From Natrinema sp. DC36 (GTDB lineage: Archaea > Halobacteriota > Halobacteria > Halobacteriales > Natrialbaceae): DNA of 64,000 nucleotides. Positions within the stretch are counted from its first letter, which is position 1. The number at the start of each line of letters is the position of its first letter. A program made the position numbers and the translations under genes. Location of the stretch: positions 992,001-1,056,000 of the forward strand of contig NZ_CP084472.1 of NCBI RefSeq assembly GCF_020405225.1. The letters run 5' to 3'. Shown piece by piece: positions 8,968-16,963 of the stretch. The notes below the pieces were generated by a model that ran no database searches, was not told the DNA's origin, and was given only the letters and a program-made list of their open reading frames with translations.

Positions 8968-10191
8968 TTACGGTTCGGGAACCACCAGCTCGAGCGGCTC
9001 CATCTCGACGAACGCGGTCTCGTATCCCTGGTGTCGTGCCGTTTGCGGCGGTGATTCGATCGTGAGCGTTACCGAATCGCCCGGTCGCGCGTCCGCGATG
9101 GACTCTCCGTAGTGGAACCCGAACTCGCTATCGAGCGTTTGCGTGAGCTCGAGCGGGTCGTCGACGGCCTGTTCCCCGTCGCGTTCGATCCCGGCGCGCA
9201 GCGACATGTTTGTGAGCGGCACACGGTTGTACGGCGTCCGCGGTGAGACGAGCAGGTACCGGTCGTCGCCGTCGGCCAGCCGCGAACCGGACTCGAGCAG
9301 CGTGGCGACGAACGATGCGTCGCCGCTCCTCGGCACTCCGTCGGCCGAACCCGTCCCGGAGTCCGCGTCCGGATCGACCAACTGAGCTCCGGGATAGTCG
9401 TCAGCGGGCGGCAGTGCGGAGTACGGCACCTCGGAATGCATCCCCCCGTTTTCTCCGTCGCTATCGGAGGTCATGGGCTCGAGTGCTCCCCGCTGTCCCC
9501 AGCGCTCTCGCGCCAGTAGTTCGATGCCGTCGACGACTTCCTCGCGGAAGGCGTCGTCGTAGGTGAATTCGAACGTCGCCGTCTCGGTCTCGCCGAAGCG
9601 TCCCGCGAACGCACCGGTTCGCCGCATCGAAACGGGGGGCAGTTCGACCGTGACGGCGTAGGTACCATCGTTCGGGAGGGAGACGTTGTCCCCGAAGTGA
9701 AGCCCCATTTCCTGGGAGAGCATGGGCCACAGCGACGATCGTCGCCGCCAGTCGTCCTCGCCGTCGATCGTCACTCGGGGCGCGCCGTCGACGGGAAGCA
9801 CGCGTTCCGTCGCCGAGTCCCAGACGATGATCATCAGGTGGACCCCGCGGCTGCCGTCGGGTTCGACGAGTTGGCGATCGGTTCCGGTGACGAGCCAGAA
9901 CGGATGCGGGTACGTGAGCAACGGTGCCAGCGCGTAGTCGCCGGTCTGCACCGGCTCGAGCGCTCGCATCGATTTCCGGTGGCCGGGGAGATAGACCGCG
10001 TCCGGCGGGTTCTCGATCATCGGAATCGGCGCGGATCCCGTGGCATCATCGCCGTCGCGTTCGGCTCCGGTTTCGCGGTCGCCGCTGCTCTCGTTACCCT
10101 CGTTCGCTCCGATACCCGGCGCTGTACAGCCTGTAACGGTGAGTACAGCCGGGAGAACGGCCGTCCGCCGGAGGTACGTTCGTCGATTCAT
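8968..10191 (-). CDS. Tat-exported lipoprotein with two similar beta domains
   Basis: 407 residues from ATG 10191. The longer frame is rejected because the MNRRTYLRR start gives a Tat-type signal (RR at 3-4 and 8-9) followed by a lipobox TVTGC, typical of haloarchaeal lipoproteins. A Ser/Gly/Asp-rich linker follows. Two related halves can be seen: QEMGLHFGDNVSLPNDGTYAVTVELPP and SEFGFHYGESIADARPGDSVTLTIESPP share a (G)FHxG(D/E) ... D(T/S)xxxTxExPP pattern. The H-x-G element recalls P19/Tp34-type iron-binding periplasmic proteins, but that link is tentative. It sits inside the men cluster between menB and menA; whether it belongs functionally is unclear. Confidence 0.75.
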   Translation of the reverse strand: MNRRTYLRRTAVLPAVLTVTGCTAPGIGANEGNESSGDRETGAERDGDDATGSAPIPMIENPPDAVYLPGHRKSMRALEPVQTGDYALAPLLTYPHPFWLVTGTDRQLVEPDGSRGVHLMIIVWDSATERVLPVDGAPRVTIDGEDDWRRRSSLWPMLSQEMGLHFGDNVSLPNDGTYAVTVELPPVSMRRTGAFAGRFGETETATFEFTYDDAFREEVVDGIELLARERWGQRGALEPMTSDSDGENGGMHSEVPYSALPPADDYPGAQLVDPDADSGTGSADGVPRSGDASFVATLLESGSRLADGDDRYLLVSPRTPYNRVPLTNMSLRAGIERDGEQAVDDPLELTQTLDSEFGFHYGESIADARPGDSVTLTIESPPQTARHQGYETAFVEMEPLELVVPEP

Positions 10192-10237
10192 AGCCGGTTG
10201 AATTACTCGAGAGACGGGCAGGCAGGTGCCCGGCCAC

Positions 10238-11131
10238 TCAGTAGTGCCACGGGTAGTCGTCGAAATCGGGATCGCGACCCTCGACGAAGGCATCCCGTCC
10301 CTCCTTCGCCTCGTCGGTCATGTATCCCAGCCGCGTCGCCTCGCCCGCGAAGACCTGCTGGCCGACCATCCCGTCGTCGGTCATGTTGAACGCGTACTTG
10401 AGCATCCGCATCGCCGTCGGGCTCTTCGCGTTGATGCGCTCGCCCCACTCGAGGGCGGTCTCCTCGAGTTCGTCGTGGGGAACGGCTTCGTTGACCATGC
10501 CCATCTCCGCGGCCTCCGCGGCGTCGTAGGTTTTCCCGAGGAAGAACACCTCGCGGGCCTTCTTCTGGCCGATCTGTTTGGCGAGGTACGCGGAGCCGAA
10601 GCCGGCGTCGTAGCTCGCTACGTCCGGGTCGGTCTGGAGGAACTTCGCGTGTTCTTCGCTCGCGAGCGTGAGATCGCAGACGACGTGCAGCGAGTGGCCG
10701 CCGCCGACGGCCCATCCTGGGACGACGCAGACGACGACCTTCGGAATGTGTCGGATGAGACGCTGGACCTCGAGGATGTGTAGCCTCCCCTGCTCGGATG
10801 CCCGTTCTTCATCCCCTTCGTACTGATAGCCGTCCTCGCCGCGGATCGTCTGGTCGCCGCCGGAACAGAAGGCCCAGCCGCCGTCCTTCGAGGACGGACC
10901 GTTGCCGGTCAGAAGGATACAGCCCACGTCCGTCTGGCGCTTGGCGTGATCCAGCGCGTCGTACAGTTCGTCGACGGTCCCCGGCCGAAAGGCGTTGCGG
11001 ACATCGGGTCGGTCGAACGCGATCCGGACCGTTCCAGAGTCGACCGCCCGGTGGTACGTGATGTCCTCGAACTCGTCGTTCAGGTCTGCGACCGGCTCCC
11101 ACTGCTCCGGGTCGAAGCGTTCCGAAACCAT
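10238..11131 (-). CDS. menB: 1,4-Dihydroxy-2-naphthoyl-CoA synthase (MenB)
   Basis: 297 residues from ATG 11131 (MVSERFDPEQW). The upstream extension in the same frame lacks similarity to the family and is AT-rich. It is a crotonase-fold enzyme that closes the second ring of the naphthoate in menaquinone synthesis. The markers are AFCSGGDQ (oxyanion-hole loop), VPGWAVGGGHSLHVVCDLTLAS, the DPDVASYDAGFGSAYLAKQIGQKKAREVFFLG region (position ~160-190), and a C-terminal EGRDPDFDDYPWHY tail as in other MenB proteins. It is separated from menD by ~4 kb of unrelated genes. Confidence 0.93.
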   Translation of the reverse strand: MVSERFDPEQWEPVADLNDEFEDITYHRAVDSGTVRIAFDRPDVRNAFRPGTVDELYDALDHAKRQTDVGCILLTGNGPSSKDGGWAFCSGGDQTIRGEDGYQYEGDEERASEQGRLHILEVQRLIRHIPKVVVCVVPGWAVGGGHSLHVVCDLTLASEEHAKFLQTDPDVASYDAGFGSAYLAKQIGQKKAREVFFLGKTYDAAEAAEMGMVNEAVPHDELEETALEWGERINAKSPTAMRMLKYAFNMTDDGMVGQQVFAGEATRLGYMTDEAKEGRDAFVEGRDPDFDDYPWHY

Positions 11132-11535
11132 TTGCTCGAGTGTGGTGTGCGGGACGTGAAATAGGTTCTCGTCGCGATTCGATCGATTTGATATAGCGGT
11201 ATAGGATTTAGATGGTCCCCTAGTAACAATTTTCGACAGTCCGACACCCTCTTCGAGACTGCTAAGTGAACTCTGATCGGACAGCGGTGTCGAATCGTAG
11301 GCTGGCCACTCGCGATAGGATTTCACCGCGATCATTCGGAAAACTCCATGCTAAGATACTTGAGTTAGTGATTTTCTTCGGTTACTGTCTTTGAACGATG
11401 TTTTCTACGGTTACCAGTCACCCCCCTGTTTGCACGCTGTTCATTCGTATCCTGCCAGCACCGAAGCGGTGGGATGGGTACAGCAAAGATCAGAGCGCGT
11501 CAGTTACGTGACGGTGTGCTGCTTAACTGCTCCGC
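11132..11535. other. Intergenic region upstream of menB
   Basis: About 400 nt without a convincing gene and lower in G+C than its flanks. It contains the 23-nt TTGATATAGCG repeat copy (11188-11210), which is ~57 nt upstream of menB and AT-rich, so it may overlap the menB promoter. The rest shows no clear coding bias on either strand. Confidence 0.5.
11188..11210 (+). repeat. Copy 1 of a 23-nt dispersed repeat (TTGATATAGCGRTATRGGATTTA)
   Basis: Matches 36622-36644 at 21 of 23 positions in the same orientation. Here it lies in the menB upstream region; the other copy lies in the gap between the host chromosome and the provirus integrase. It could be a promoter-like element, the end of a degenerate mobile element, or an attachment-related sequence. 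Confidence 0.5.
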
Positions 11536-12267
11536 TCAGAGAGCGATGAAAACAACTGACGCGGTTGAGATACTGTTCACCAGTAGGTGGGCAACCGTAC
11601 TGCTAGCTGTTCCATACCGCGATCGCAACCCGCACAAAATGAATCCAAGGATAACCAATGAGACCAAACGGAGAACCGAAGCACCACCGTCCACAATAAG
11701 ATGTTTTCCGACGAAGGCAACTGCTGTGAGTATCCCACCTACATAGGTGCCGTATGAGTCCATGAGTGCCGTCTGAATTACCCCCCTCCACGCGAGTTCT
11801 TCTGTGATCGGAACGATAAGTCCATTGGCGAGAAAGAGCATGGCAGCTATCCAGAGTGACCCACCGACGCTTTCTGCAAGAGCAGCACTGGCAGCTGCCG
11901 ATTGAGGCGTACCGACGATCTGCGTGTACCCTACGGTAACCGCTCCACTAATGGCATAGTACATGACAACGCCTGCGAGGGCGAGTCCAATCGGTCGAAG
12001 CGAAACATCGTAGTCCCACTCCGAAGGGGCAATCCCTCGTCGCATTCCCCAGCGAGCGATTCCATATGCGAGCAGTGGAAATCCAACAGCGAGAAGAATC
12101 ACGTCTGCTCCGCGAACATTTCCAACCATATCCGCGAGTATCCACACAACACCGCGACGCAGGCCAACTTCAACGACTATCCACGTGAGGATGGCAGCAG
12201 TCGTAAATCGAGCTACTGATCCTCCCGATGGAAACCAAGAGGAGACTCTCGACCTATTGCTCGACAT
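11536..12267 (-). CDS. CPBP-family intramembrane protease
   Basis: 243 residues with about 7-8 hydrophobic segments. The CPBP (CaaX/Abi) motif 1 is EELAWRG at ~151-157 (EExxxR), motif 2 is TAVAFVGKHLIVD (FxxxH) and motif 3 is VAHLLVN (HxxxN). These are intramembrane glutamic proteases; prokaryotic members act in peptide processing or self-immunity, and the substrate here is unknown. It is third in a leftward lower-G+C group (HTH regulator, two-helix membrane protein, CPBP) that interrupts the men cluster. Confidence 0.85.
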   Translation of the reverse strand: MSSNRSRVSSWFPSGGSVARFTTAAILTWIVVEVGLRRGVVWILADMVGNVRGADVILLAVGFPLLAYGIARWGMRRGIAPSEWDYDVSLRPIGLALAGVVMYYAISGAVTVGYTQIVGTPQSAAASAALAESVGGSLWIAAMLFLANGLIVPITEELAWRGVIQTALMDSYGTYVGGILTAVAFVGKHLIVDGGASVLRLVSLVILGFILCGLRSRYGTASSTVAHLLVNSISTASVVFIAL

Positions 12268-12310
12268 CTATCTGCAAGAAAACGGTAGTCTAGGCGTGCT
12301 GAAAGTCCGA

Positions 12311-12628
12311 TTATGCAGTCAGCGGTGCGCCTTCGACTCTGAAATGCTCGAAAACCTTGACCAAAGCAAATCCGACTGCCATCACGACGATGACGGAGGC
12401 GATTGGTATGGTCGCTGTTTCGGGCATCCCAGAGGAGATGAGGAAGAAGGACGCTGCTGTAGCAAGGAGCGCAGCGACCATCATTCCGTTCAGAGTTTTA
12501 CTACTCAACTTGAGCCACGTTGCGTCGGACACGTGCCGTCGCTTTCTCATATTCGAACGCATATTTCGACATTGGTCCGTCATATTATAAGCTCTCGGAG
12601 AACGTTTTTTCTGTAATATATCTTTCAT
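12311..12628 (-). CDS. Small two-helix membrane protein
   Basis: 105 residues. The first ~45 are basic and hydrophilic (KKRSPRAY, MRKRRHVSD), followed by two hydrophobic segments, LNGMMVAALLATAASFFLI and PIASVIVVMAVGFALV, and a short cytosolic tail. ATG 12628 overlaps the stop of the upstream HTH gene as ATGA, favouring translational coupling and this start; internal ATGs at 12583 and 12559 are alternatives. The function is unknown. Its position between a regulator and a membrane protease suggests a sensor, an immunity protein or a protease substrate. Confidence 0.65.
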   Translation of the reverse strand: MKDILQKKRSPRAYNMTDQCRNMRSNMRKRRHVSDATWLKLSSKTLNGMMVAALLATAASFFLISSGMPETATIPIASVIVVMAVGFALVKVFEHFRVEGAPLTA

Positions 12629-13515
12629 TCTCCGACGAGTTGGTAGTCAGTAACGTGCCCTGTTTCGTCGACTGTTGCTGTGAGCGTTTCACCCGCTACA
12701 GAAACATTGATTTCGACACGCACCGGGCTTTCTCCGACGAGAGTACATAGATCCTCATTTTGGATGAAGGGAAGATCCCAGATATAGTACTTGTTGAGGT
12801 CATGTCCATGTCGTTGATAAAATGCTGCTACACGGGGGTCTGCCAAGAGGCAGTATCCAACAGGACTAATCAACCGCGCACCACAAGTCTCACACTGGGC
12901 ACGAAAAACGGGGGGTTCCGTCTGTTCTGCTAGCACCTCTGGCTCAATAGTGTGATAGCATTCTGGACAGTACCCGTTGAGCGTGCGTTCCATTCCCTGT
13001 CGTGCCAGCAACTCCGCCACGTCGACGATCTCGGGAAGCGTTGCGTCAGCGGCGGCGGTCGGTGGAACCTGCCAGCCAAACAGCGGATGATCGTTGGCAC
13101 AGGAAACTATACAGGTTCCATTCTCGTACGTCGCTACAGCCGGATTGTCGCAAACAAAGCAATCGCTATCAAGTTCTGTCGCATCCTTTGTTATTACGTC
13201 GGTGTATGTCCCCATGAGAATAGCCGCAACGATCTTCATACCAGCATACGTGAGCCGACATCCACCATCAACCTTCTCAACGAAATTACCGTGAAGCTGT
13301 TTCAAGTGGTAGCGAAACCGTCCGGAATCCTCAACTCCGACACGCCTGCGGAGATCTGCGAATCCGATGGTCTTCTCGTATTCAGTTTCACGATGATAGC
13401 CTCCCAATGCCTGAAGAATATCGACTCTGAGAGGATCGCTGAGTGCTCCGAATGCGTCTGCGGGGTCCGTACTCGGTTCTTTATCAGTGGTAATTGATTT
13501 CTCTTCAGAGGTCAT
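12625..13515 (-). CDS. ArsR-like winged-helix protein with zinc-ribbon C-terminal domain (DUF7351-like)
   Basis: 296 residues. The N-terminal winged helix (~17-95) has ADAFGALSDPLRVDILQALGG, then GFADLRRRVGVEDSGRFRYHLKQL, then a wing ending RLTYAGMKIV. The C-terminal part has paired cysteines (CFVCDNPA, CIVSCANDHP, CPECYHTIEPE, CETCGARL), a haloarchaeal arrangement I associate with DUF7351. A TATA-like GTATAC at ~13522-13527 lies just upstream of ATG 13515, so the transcript is nearly leaderless. It heads the HTH/small-TM/CPBP unit and probably regulates it. Confidence 0.8.
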   Translation of the reverse strand: MTSEEKSITTDKEPSTDPADAFGALSDPLRVDILQALGGYHRETEYEKTIGFADLRRRVGVEDSGRFRYHLKQLHGNFVEKVDGGCRLTYAGMKIVAAILMGTYTDVITKDATELDSDCFVCDNPAVATYENGTCIVSCANDHPLFGWQVPPTAAADATLPEIVDVAELLARQGMERTLNGYCPECYHTIEPEVLAEQTEPPVFRAQCETCGARLISPVGYCLLADPRVAAFYQRHGHDLNKYYIWDLPFIQNEDLCTLVGESPVRVEINVSVAGETLTATVDETGHVTDYQLVGE

Positions 13516-13848
13516 ACTTCAGTATACCCGGTCGGAGATCAAAGTCAGTTGTCATGGTCAACAGCGCATTCAAACATAGTAGCCGATGTCGTCGAGATCA
13601 TCTGGGTGGAGCCGGTGATACGTGCCATCCGTCTGCCGGCGTTATCGCTTCATACTAGTTGTGAACTACACCATGACGAACCAAAATGCAGTCCTCCACC
13701 TCATGCATTGAGTGTCCCAATCTCAACTTCTGGATACAGATCGGATTTCCGCGCCAGCGAGTGCTGCGGTTACGGCGCGACCACCGTTCGCGAGTGACAT
13801 TCATCTAGCCCGAGTGGTTTTTTACCCGGCTGCCGAACCGCTCACGCG
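13516..13848. other. Gene-free gap, possible relic DNA
   Basis: About 330 nt between the divergent HTH and DnaJ genes. An 82-codon rightward frame (13549-13797) has no haloarchaeal codon bias and no recognisable motif, so it is left out. The promoter of the HTH gene is at the left edge; the DnaJ gene promoter (TTTTTTACCC near 13818-13828) is at the right edge. The middle is lower in G+C and carries no repeat that I could see. Confidence 0.5.
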
Positions 13849-14832
13849 ATGGGCGAGTCGTACTACGAAGTGCTCGAGCTCGATTCCGATGCTACTCGAG
13901 ACGAGATCAAGTCGGCCTACCGAGAGCGGGTCCTCGAGACGCATCCGGATCACTCCGACGACCCCGATGCGGCCGAGCGGTTCCGGCGGGTTACGACCGC
14001 GAAGTCGGTGCTCACCGACGGCACGGAGCGCGCACGCTACGATCGGCTCGGCCACGACGCCTACGTCAGTCTCGCGCGGGGACCTGCCGGTGGGGGACAC
14101 TCGAGCGACGGCGATGACGCGAACGGTGCAGCCGACTCGACCGGCACGGACACGGGTGGTTCCGCGACCGACAACGGCGGGGCGACTGCGGATGGCCGGA
14201 AGAAATCGGGCCGCTCGAGCGGGGCGCGGACGAACCGGCGGACCCGAAGCGGGACCGACAGCGATAGCGGTGCTCGAGCGGGGAACCACCACGCGCGCCA
14301 GCGGAGCCATCGGCAACGCCGACGGAAAAAGCGACGAGCGACTGGCGACTGGCCCTTCGACGGCGGCCGATCGCATCCGAACGGGACTCCGAATTCGGGA
14401 CCGGCGGCGGGGCCCGGGGGCGCGGCGGACGCCGACGGCGACGGTGGGGGCGGGTTCCGCTACGCCGTCCACGACTGGGACGGAGCGGTCGATCTCGAGT
14501 GGGAGGGACAACCAATCGGTGGAACGACGGCGGTTTCGGTGGGATCAATTGCGTTCCTCTACCCGATGCTCGTCGTTGCGAGTCTCACGCCGATGTTTTC
14601 GCTGTCGGTGAACGCGATCGTTGCCGCGTGTACACTCTTACTGGTCGGCTACCTGCTTACGACGCCTCGACTCGCGATGGTGACGTTCGGCGTCTGGAGC
14701 GTCCTCTTTCCGGTCGGGATGGTGGGGTTTTCGCTGGTCGATCCGCTCTCCTTCTTCGGCCTGCTGGCGCTCGGATTCGCCTGGGTGCCATTCGGCTACG
14801 CCGTCGCCCTCTGGTGGGTCCTCCGGCCCTGA
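13849..14832 (+). CDS. DnaJ-domain membrane protein
   Basis: 327 residues. The N-terminal J domain (~4-68) has YYEVLELDSDATRDEIKSAY and the essential HPD in ETHPDHSDD, ending ARYDRLG. A long Gly/Ser/Asp/Arg-rich low-complexity linker (~80-215) follows. The C-terminus has three to four transmembrane helices (VGSIAFLYPMLVVASLTPMF, AIVAACTLLLVGYLL, MVTFGVWSVLFPVGMVGF, LLALGFAWVPFGYAVALWW). J domains stimulate Hsp70 (DnaK) ATPase, so this is likely a membrane-anchored DnaK recruiter facing the cytoplasm. It is not the canonical DnaJ: there is no Cys-rich zinc domain. Confidence 0.88.
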   Translation: MGESYYEVLELDSDATRDEIKSAYRERVLETHPDHSDDPDAAERFRRVTTAKSVLTDGTERARYDRLGHDAYVSLARGPAGGGHSSDGDDANGAADSTGTDTGGSATDNGGATADGRKKSGRSSGARTNRRTRSGTDSDSGARAGNHHARQRSHRQRRRKKRRATGDWPFDGGRSHPNGTPNSGPAAGPGGAADADGDGGGGFRYAVHDWDGAVDLEWEGQPIGGTTAVSVGSIAFLYPMLVVASLTPMFSLSVNAIVAACTLLLVGYLLTTPRLAMVTFGVWSVLFPVGMVGFSLVDPLSFFGLLALGFAWVPFGYAVALWWVLRP

Positions 14833-14933
14833 GAGTCGAGAATATTTGTATAGATGCTGTTCATGTGAGGAGATACGTTCGTTCGTGGTATCAAGAGCAG
14901 AGGGATGAGTGTCCTGCTCCCGTGGGCACGGGG

Positions 14934-15045
14934 GATTTCCACACCCTCCCCAGCCGATTCGTTCGCTGCGCTCACTCATCCCTCGCACAATGTCATCGAT
15001 CGTCCTCACTATCGTTCGGACGATCGATAGCGCGCGCCACCGCAC
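14934..15045 (-). repeat. Dispersed intergenic element, short copy
   Basis: On the minus strand this reads GTGCGGTGGCGCGCGCT, then ...AGTGAGG.CG.TCGATGAC, then TTGTGCGAGGGATGAG, then TCGGCTGGGGAGGGTG and TGGAAAT. The same series of blocks in the same order appears on the plus strand at 25370-25594. Here the blocks are contiguous (~112 nt). A short hairpin CCCGTG-GG-CACGGG (14919-14932) abuts the end. No protein is encoded. It could be a structured RNA, a MITE-like element or a conserved terminator. Confidence 0.6.
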
Positions 15046-15077
15046 GCCGGTTCACTAGTCGAGAACGAGACCCGGAA

Positions 15078-16952
15078 TCAAAATAAGTCCGAACTGTCGA
15101 CAGCGTCCTCCTCGAGCGCGCTCGCGACCGCCTCCGTAACTCGTTCTTCGAGTGCGTCGCGTCGCCGGTGGTTCGCTTCGGAATCGAATTCGACGGCGAG
15201 GATCTGCGTGCCCGCGGTCTCGAGCGATCGACGGTAGGCGGCCGCGAAGTCCGCGGGAGCCACGCGCTCGAACTCGAGACCGTACAGTTCTCCGAGCGCG
15301 TCGAACTCGAGGCCGTGGGGCGTTTTGAACTGCTGCGTGAAGGGGGGATCGAACTCCTCGATCGGGAGTTTGTGGAAGATGCCGCCGCCATCGTTGTCGA
15401 GCAGGACGATCGTCGCGTCCACGTCGCAGCGATCGACGGCGAGCAGCCCGTTCGAGTCGTGGTAGAAGGCGAGATCGCCGGTGACGAGCACGAGCGGGTC
15501 GTCGGTCGCGCTGCCGGCACCGAGCGCCGTGCTCGTGATCCCGTCGATCCCGCTCGCGCCGCGGTTCGCGAGCACGGTCAGGTCGGCCGCTCGCGGCCGG
15601 CCGAACCGGTCGGCGTCCCGGATCGGCATGCTGTTCGAGACGAACACCGTCGCCGGATCCGGCGCGTTCGAAAAGACGGATGCGAGGATCGCGCCCTCGA
15701 ACGGCTCCGACTCGAGCGCGCTCGCGGTCAGCGCCTCGTCGCGAATCTCCCAGTGGCGTCGTTCGGCCGCATCGAACCGGGCGCGCCAGTTCTCGTCGAC
15801 CGTCGCGCTCGTCGTCGAGTCGCGGTGGTCGCCCTCGGTGCGTTCGTTCTCCGCGATCGTCTCGAGCAAGCCGTCGATGACGGCCCCGGGATCGGCCGCC
15901 AGCAGGTCCGTCGCGGTGAACGTCGCCTCGCGCCACGCGCCCGCGGGATCGATCAGGAACTGTCGGGCGTCGGCGTCCCGAAGCCAGTGTCGGAGCGGTT
16001 TCGACGTCGGGGAGGCCCCGAATCGGAGGACGACGTCCGGCGACGGCAGTTCGTCGACGTAGGCGTCATAGCCCCCGTAGATCGAGCGCGATCTCTCGCC
16101 GTTCTCCCCGCCCGTCGACCCGACGTGCGGGCCGAACCGAAGTCCCGACAGCGGATCCGCGAGTATCGGCGCACCGAGCCGGTCGGCGAGTTCGGCGACC
16201 GCTGCGGGCTCGAGACCGGTCAGACCGTCCGGGTCGGCGGGCCCCGCGACGAACAGCGGCCGATCGGCCGCCTCGAGCGCCTCTAGCAACCGTCGGTGAT
16301 CGTCCTCCGCGAGCGTTCGCGTCCCGCCGATCGTTTCGACGAACGGCCCGTCTCGTCCCGCACCAGCCAGCGTCTCGGCGAACGACTCGGGGACGTCACC
16401 GGGCACGTCGATCGGCTCGAGGGGCTTTCGGAACGGACAGTTGAGGTGGACCGGCCCGGGCTCGACGCCGCTCGTTTCGGCCAGCGCCCGCGCTGCGGTC
16501 GTTCGGAGGCTGCGCACTTTTCGCTCGTCGGCCTCGGGTTCCGGTAGTTCAGCGTCCCAGCGGACCGCGTCGCCGTAGAGTTTGACCTGGTCGACGGTCT
16601 GATTCGCCCCGCTGTCGCGCAGCTCGGGTGGCCGGTCTGCCGTCAGAACCAGCAGCGGGACGCGGGCCCGATCGGCCTCGATCACTGCGGGGTGGAAGTT
16701 CGCGGCCGCCGTTCCGGAGGTACAGACAAGCGCCGTCGGCTCGCCGGTCCGCCGAGCGCGACCGAGCGCGAAGTAGGCCGCCGACCGCTCGTCGAGGTGC
16801 GAGTAGACGTCGATCTCGGCGTGCTCGGCGAAGGCGACCGTCAGCGGCGTCGATCGGCTGCCGGGCGCGAGACAGACGGCCTCGAGGTCGCTCTTTGCGA
16901 GTTCGTCGGCGAGGACGCGACCCCAGAGGGTCGCGCGGTTGGGTGCGGTCAT
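15078..16952 (-). CDS. menD: 2-Succinyl-5-enolpyruvyl-6-hydroxy-3-cyclohexene-1-carboxylate synthase (MenD)
   Basis: 624 residues from ATG 16952 (MTAPNRATLWGRVLADEL). A 21-codon longer start at 17015 would overlap menF and lacks family similarity. It is a thiamine-diphosphate enzyme that condenses isochorismate with 2-oxoglutarate. Landmarks are VCLAPGSRSTPLTVAFAEH, SHLDERSAAYFALGRAR (ThDP-activating Glu), LVCTSGTAAANFHPAVIEA and the C-terminal ThDP/Mg motif GDLAFYHDSNGLL with VLLDNDGGGIF. It starts 11 nt after the menF stop, so menF-menD form an operon. Confidence 0.94.
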   Translation of the reverse strand: MTAPNRATLWGRVLADELAKSDLEAVCLAPGSRSTPLTVAFAEHAEIDVYSHLDERSAAYFALGRARRTGEPTALVCTSGTAAANFHPAVIEADRARVPLLVLTADRPPELRDSGANQTVDQVKLYGDAVRWDAELPEPEADERKVRSLRTTAARALAETSGVEPGPVHLNCPFRKPLEPIDVPGDVPESFAETLAGAGRDGPFVETIGGTRTLAEDDHRRLLEALEAADRPLFVAGPADPDGLTGLEPAAVAELADRLGAPILADPLSGLRFGPHVGSTGGENGERSRSIYGGYDAYVDELPSPDVVLRFGASPTSKPLRHWLRDADARQFLIDPAGAWREATFTATDLLAADPGAVIDGLLETIAENERTEGDHRDSTTSATVDENWRARFDAAERRHWEIRDEALTASALESEPFEGAILASVFSNAPDPATVFVSNSMPIRDADRFGRPRAADLTVLANRGASGIDGITSTALGAGSATDDPLVLVTGDLAFYHDSNGLLAVDRCDVDATIVLLDNDGGGIFHKLPIEEFDPPFTQQFKTPHGLEFDALGELYGLEFERVAPADFAAAYRRSLETAGTQILAVEFDSEANHRRRDALEERVTEAVASALEEDAVDSSDLF

Positions 16953-16963
16953 TGGATCAGGAA

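Noticed and set aside
10238-11335. 365-codon version of menB
   Set aside because: The extra 68 codons lie in AT-richer DNA, contain the 23-nt repeat, and MenB proteins begin near MVSERFDPEQW.
13549-13797. 82-codon rightward frame in the gap before the DnaJ gene
   Set aside because: No haloarchaeal codon bias, many Cys/His/Trp, no motif, no promoter in the right place.
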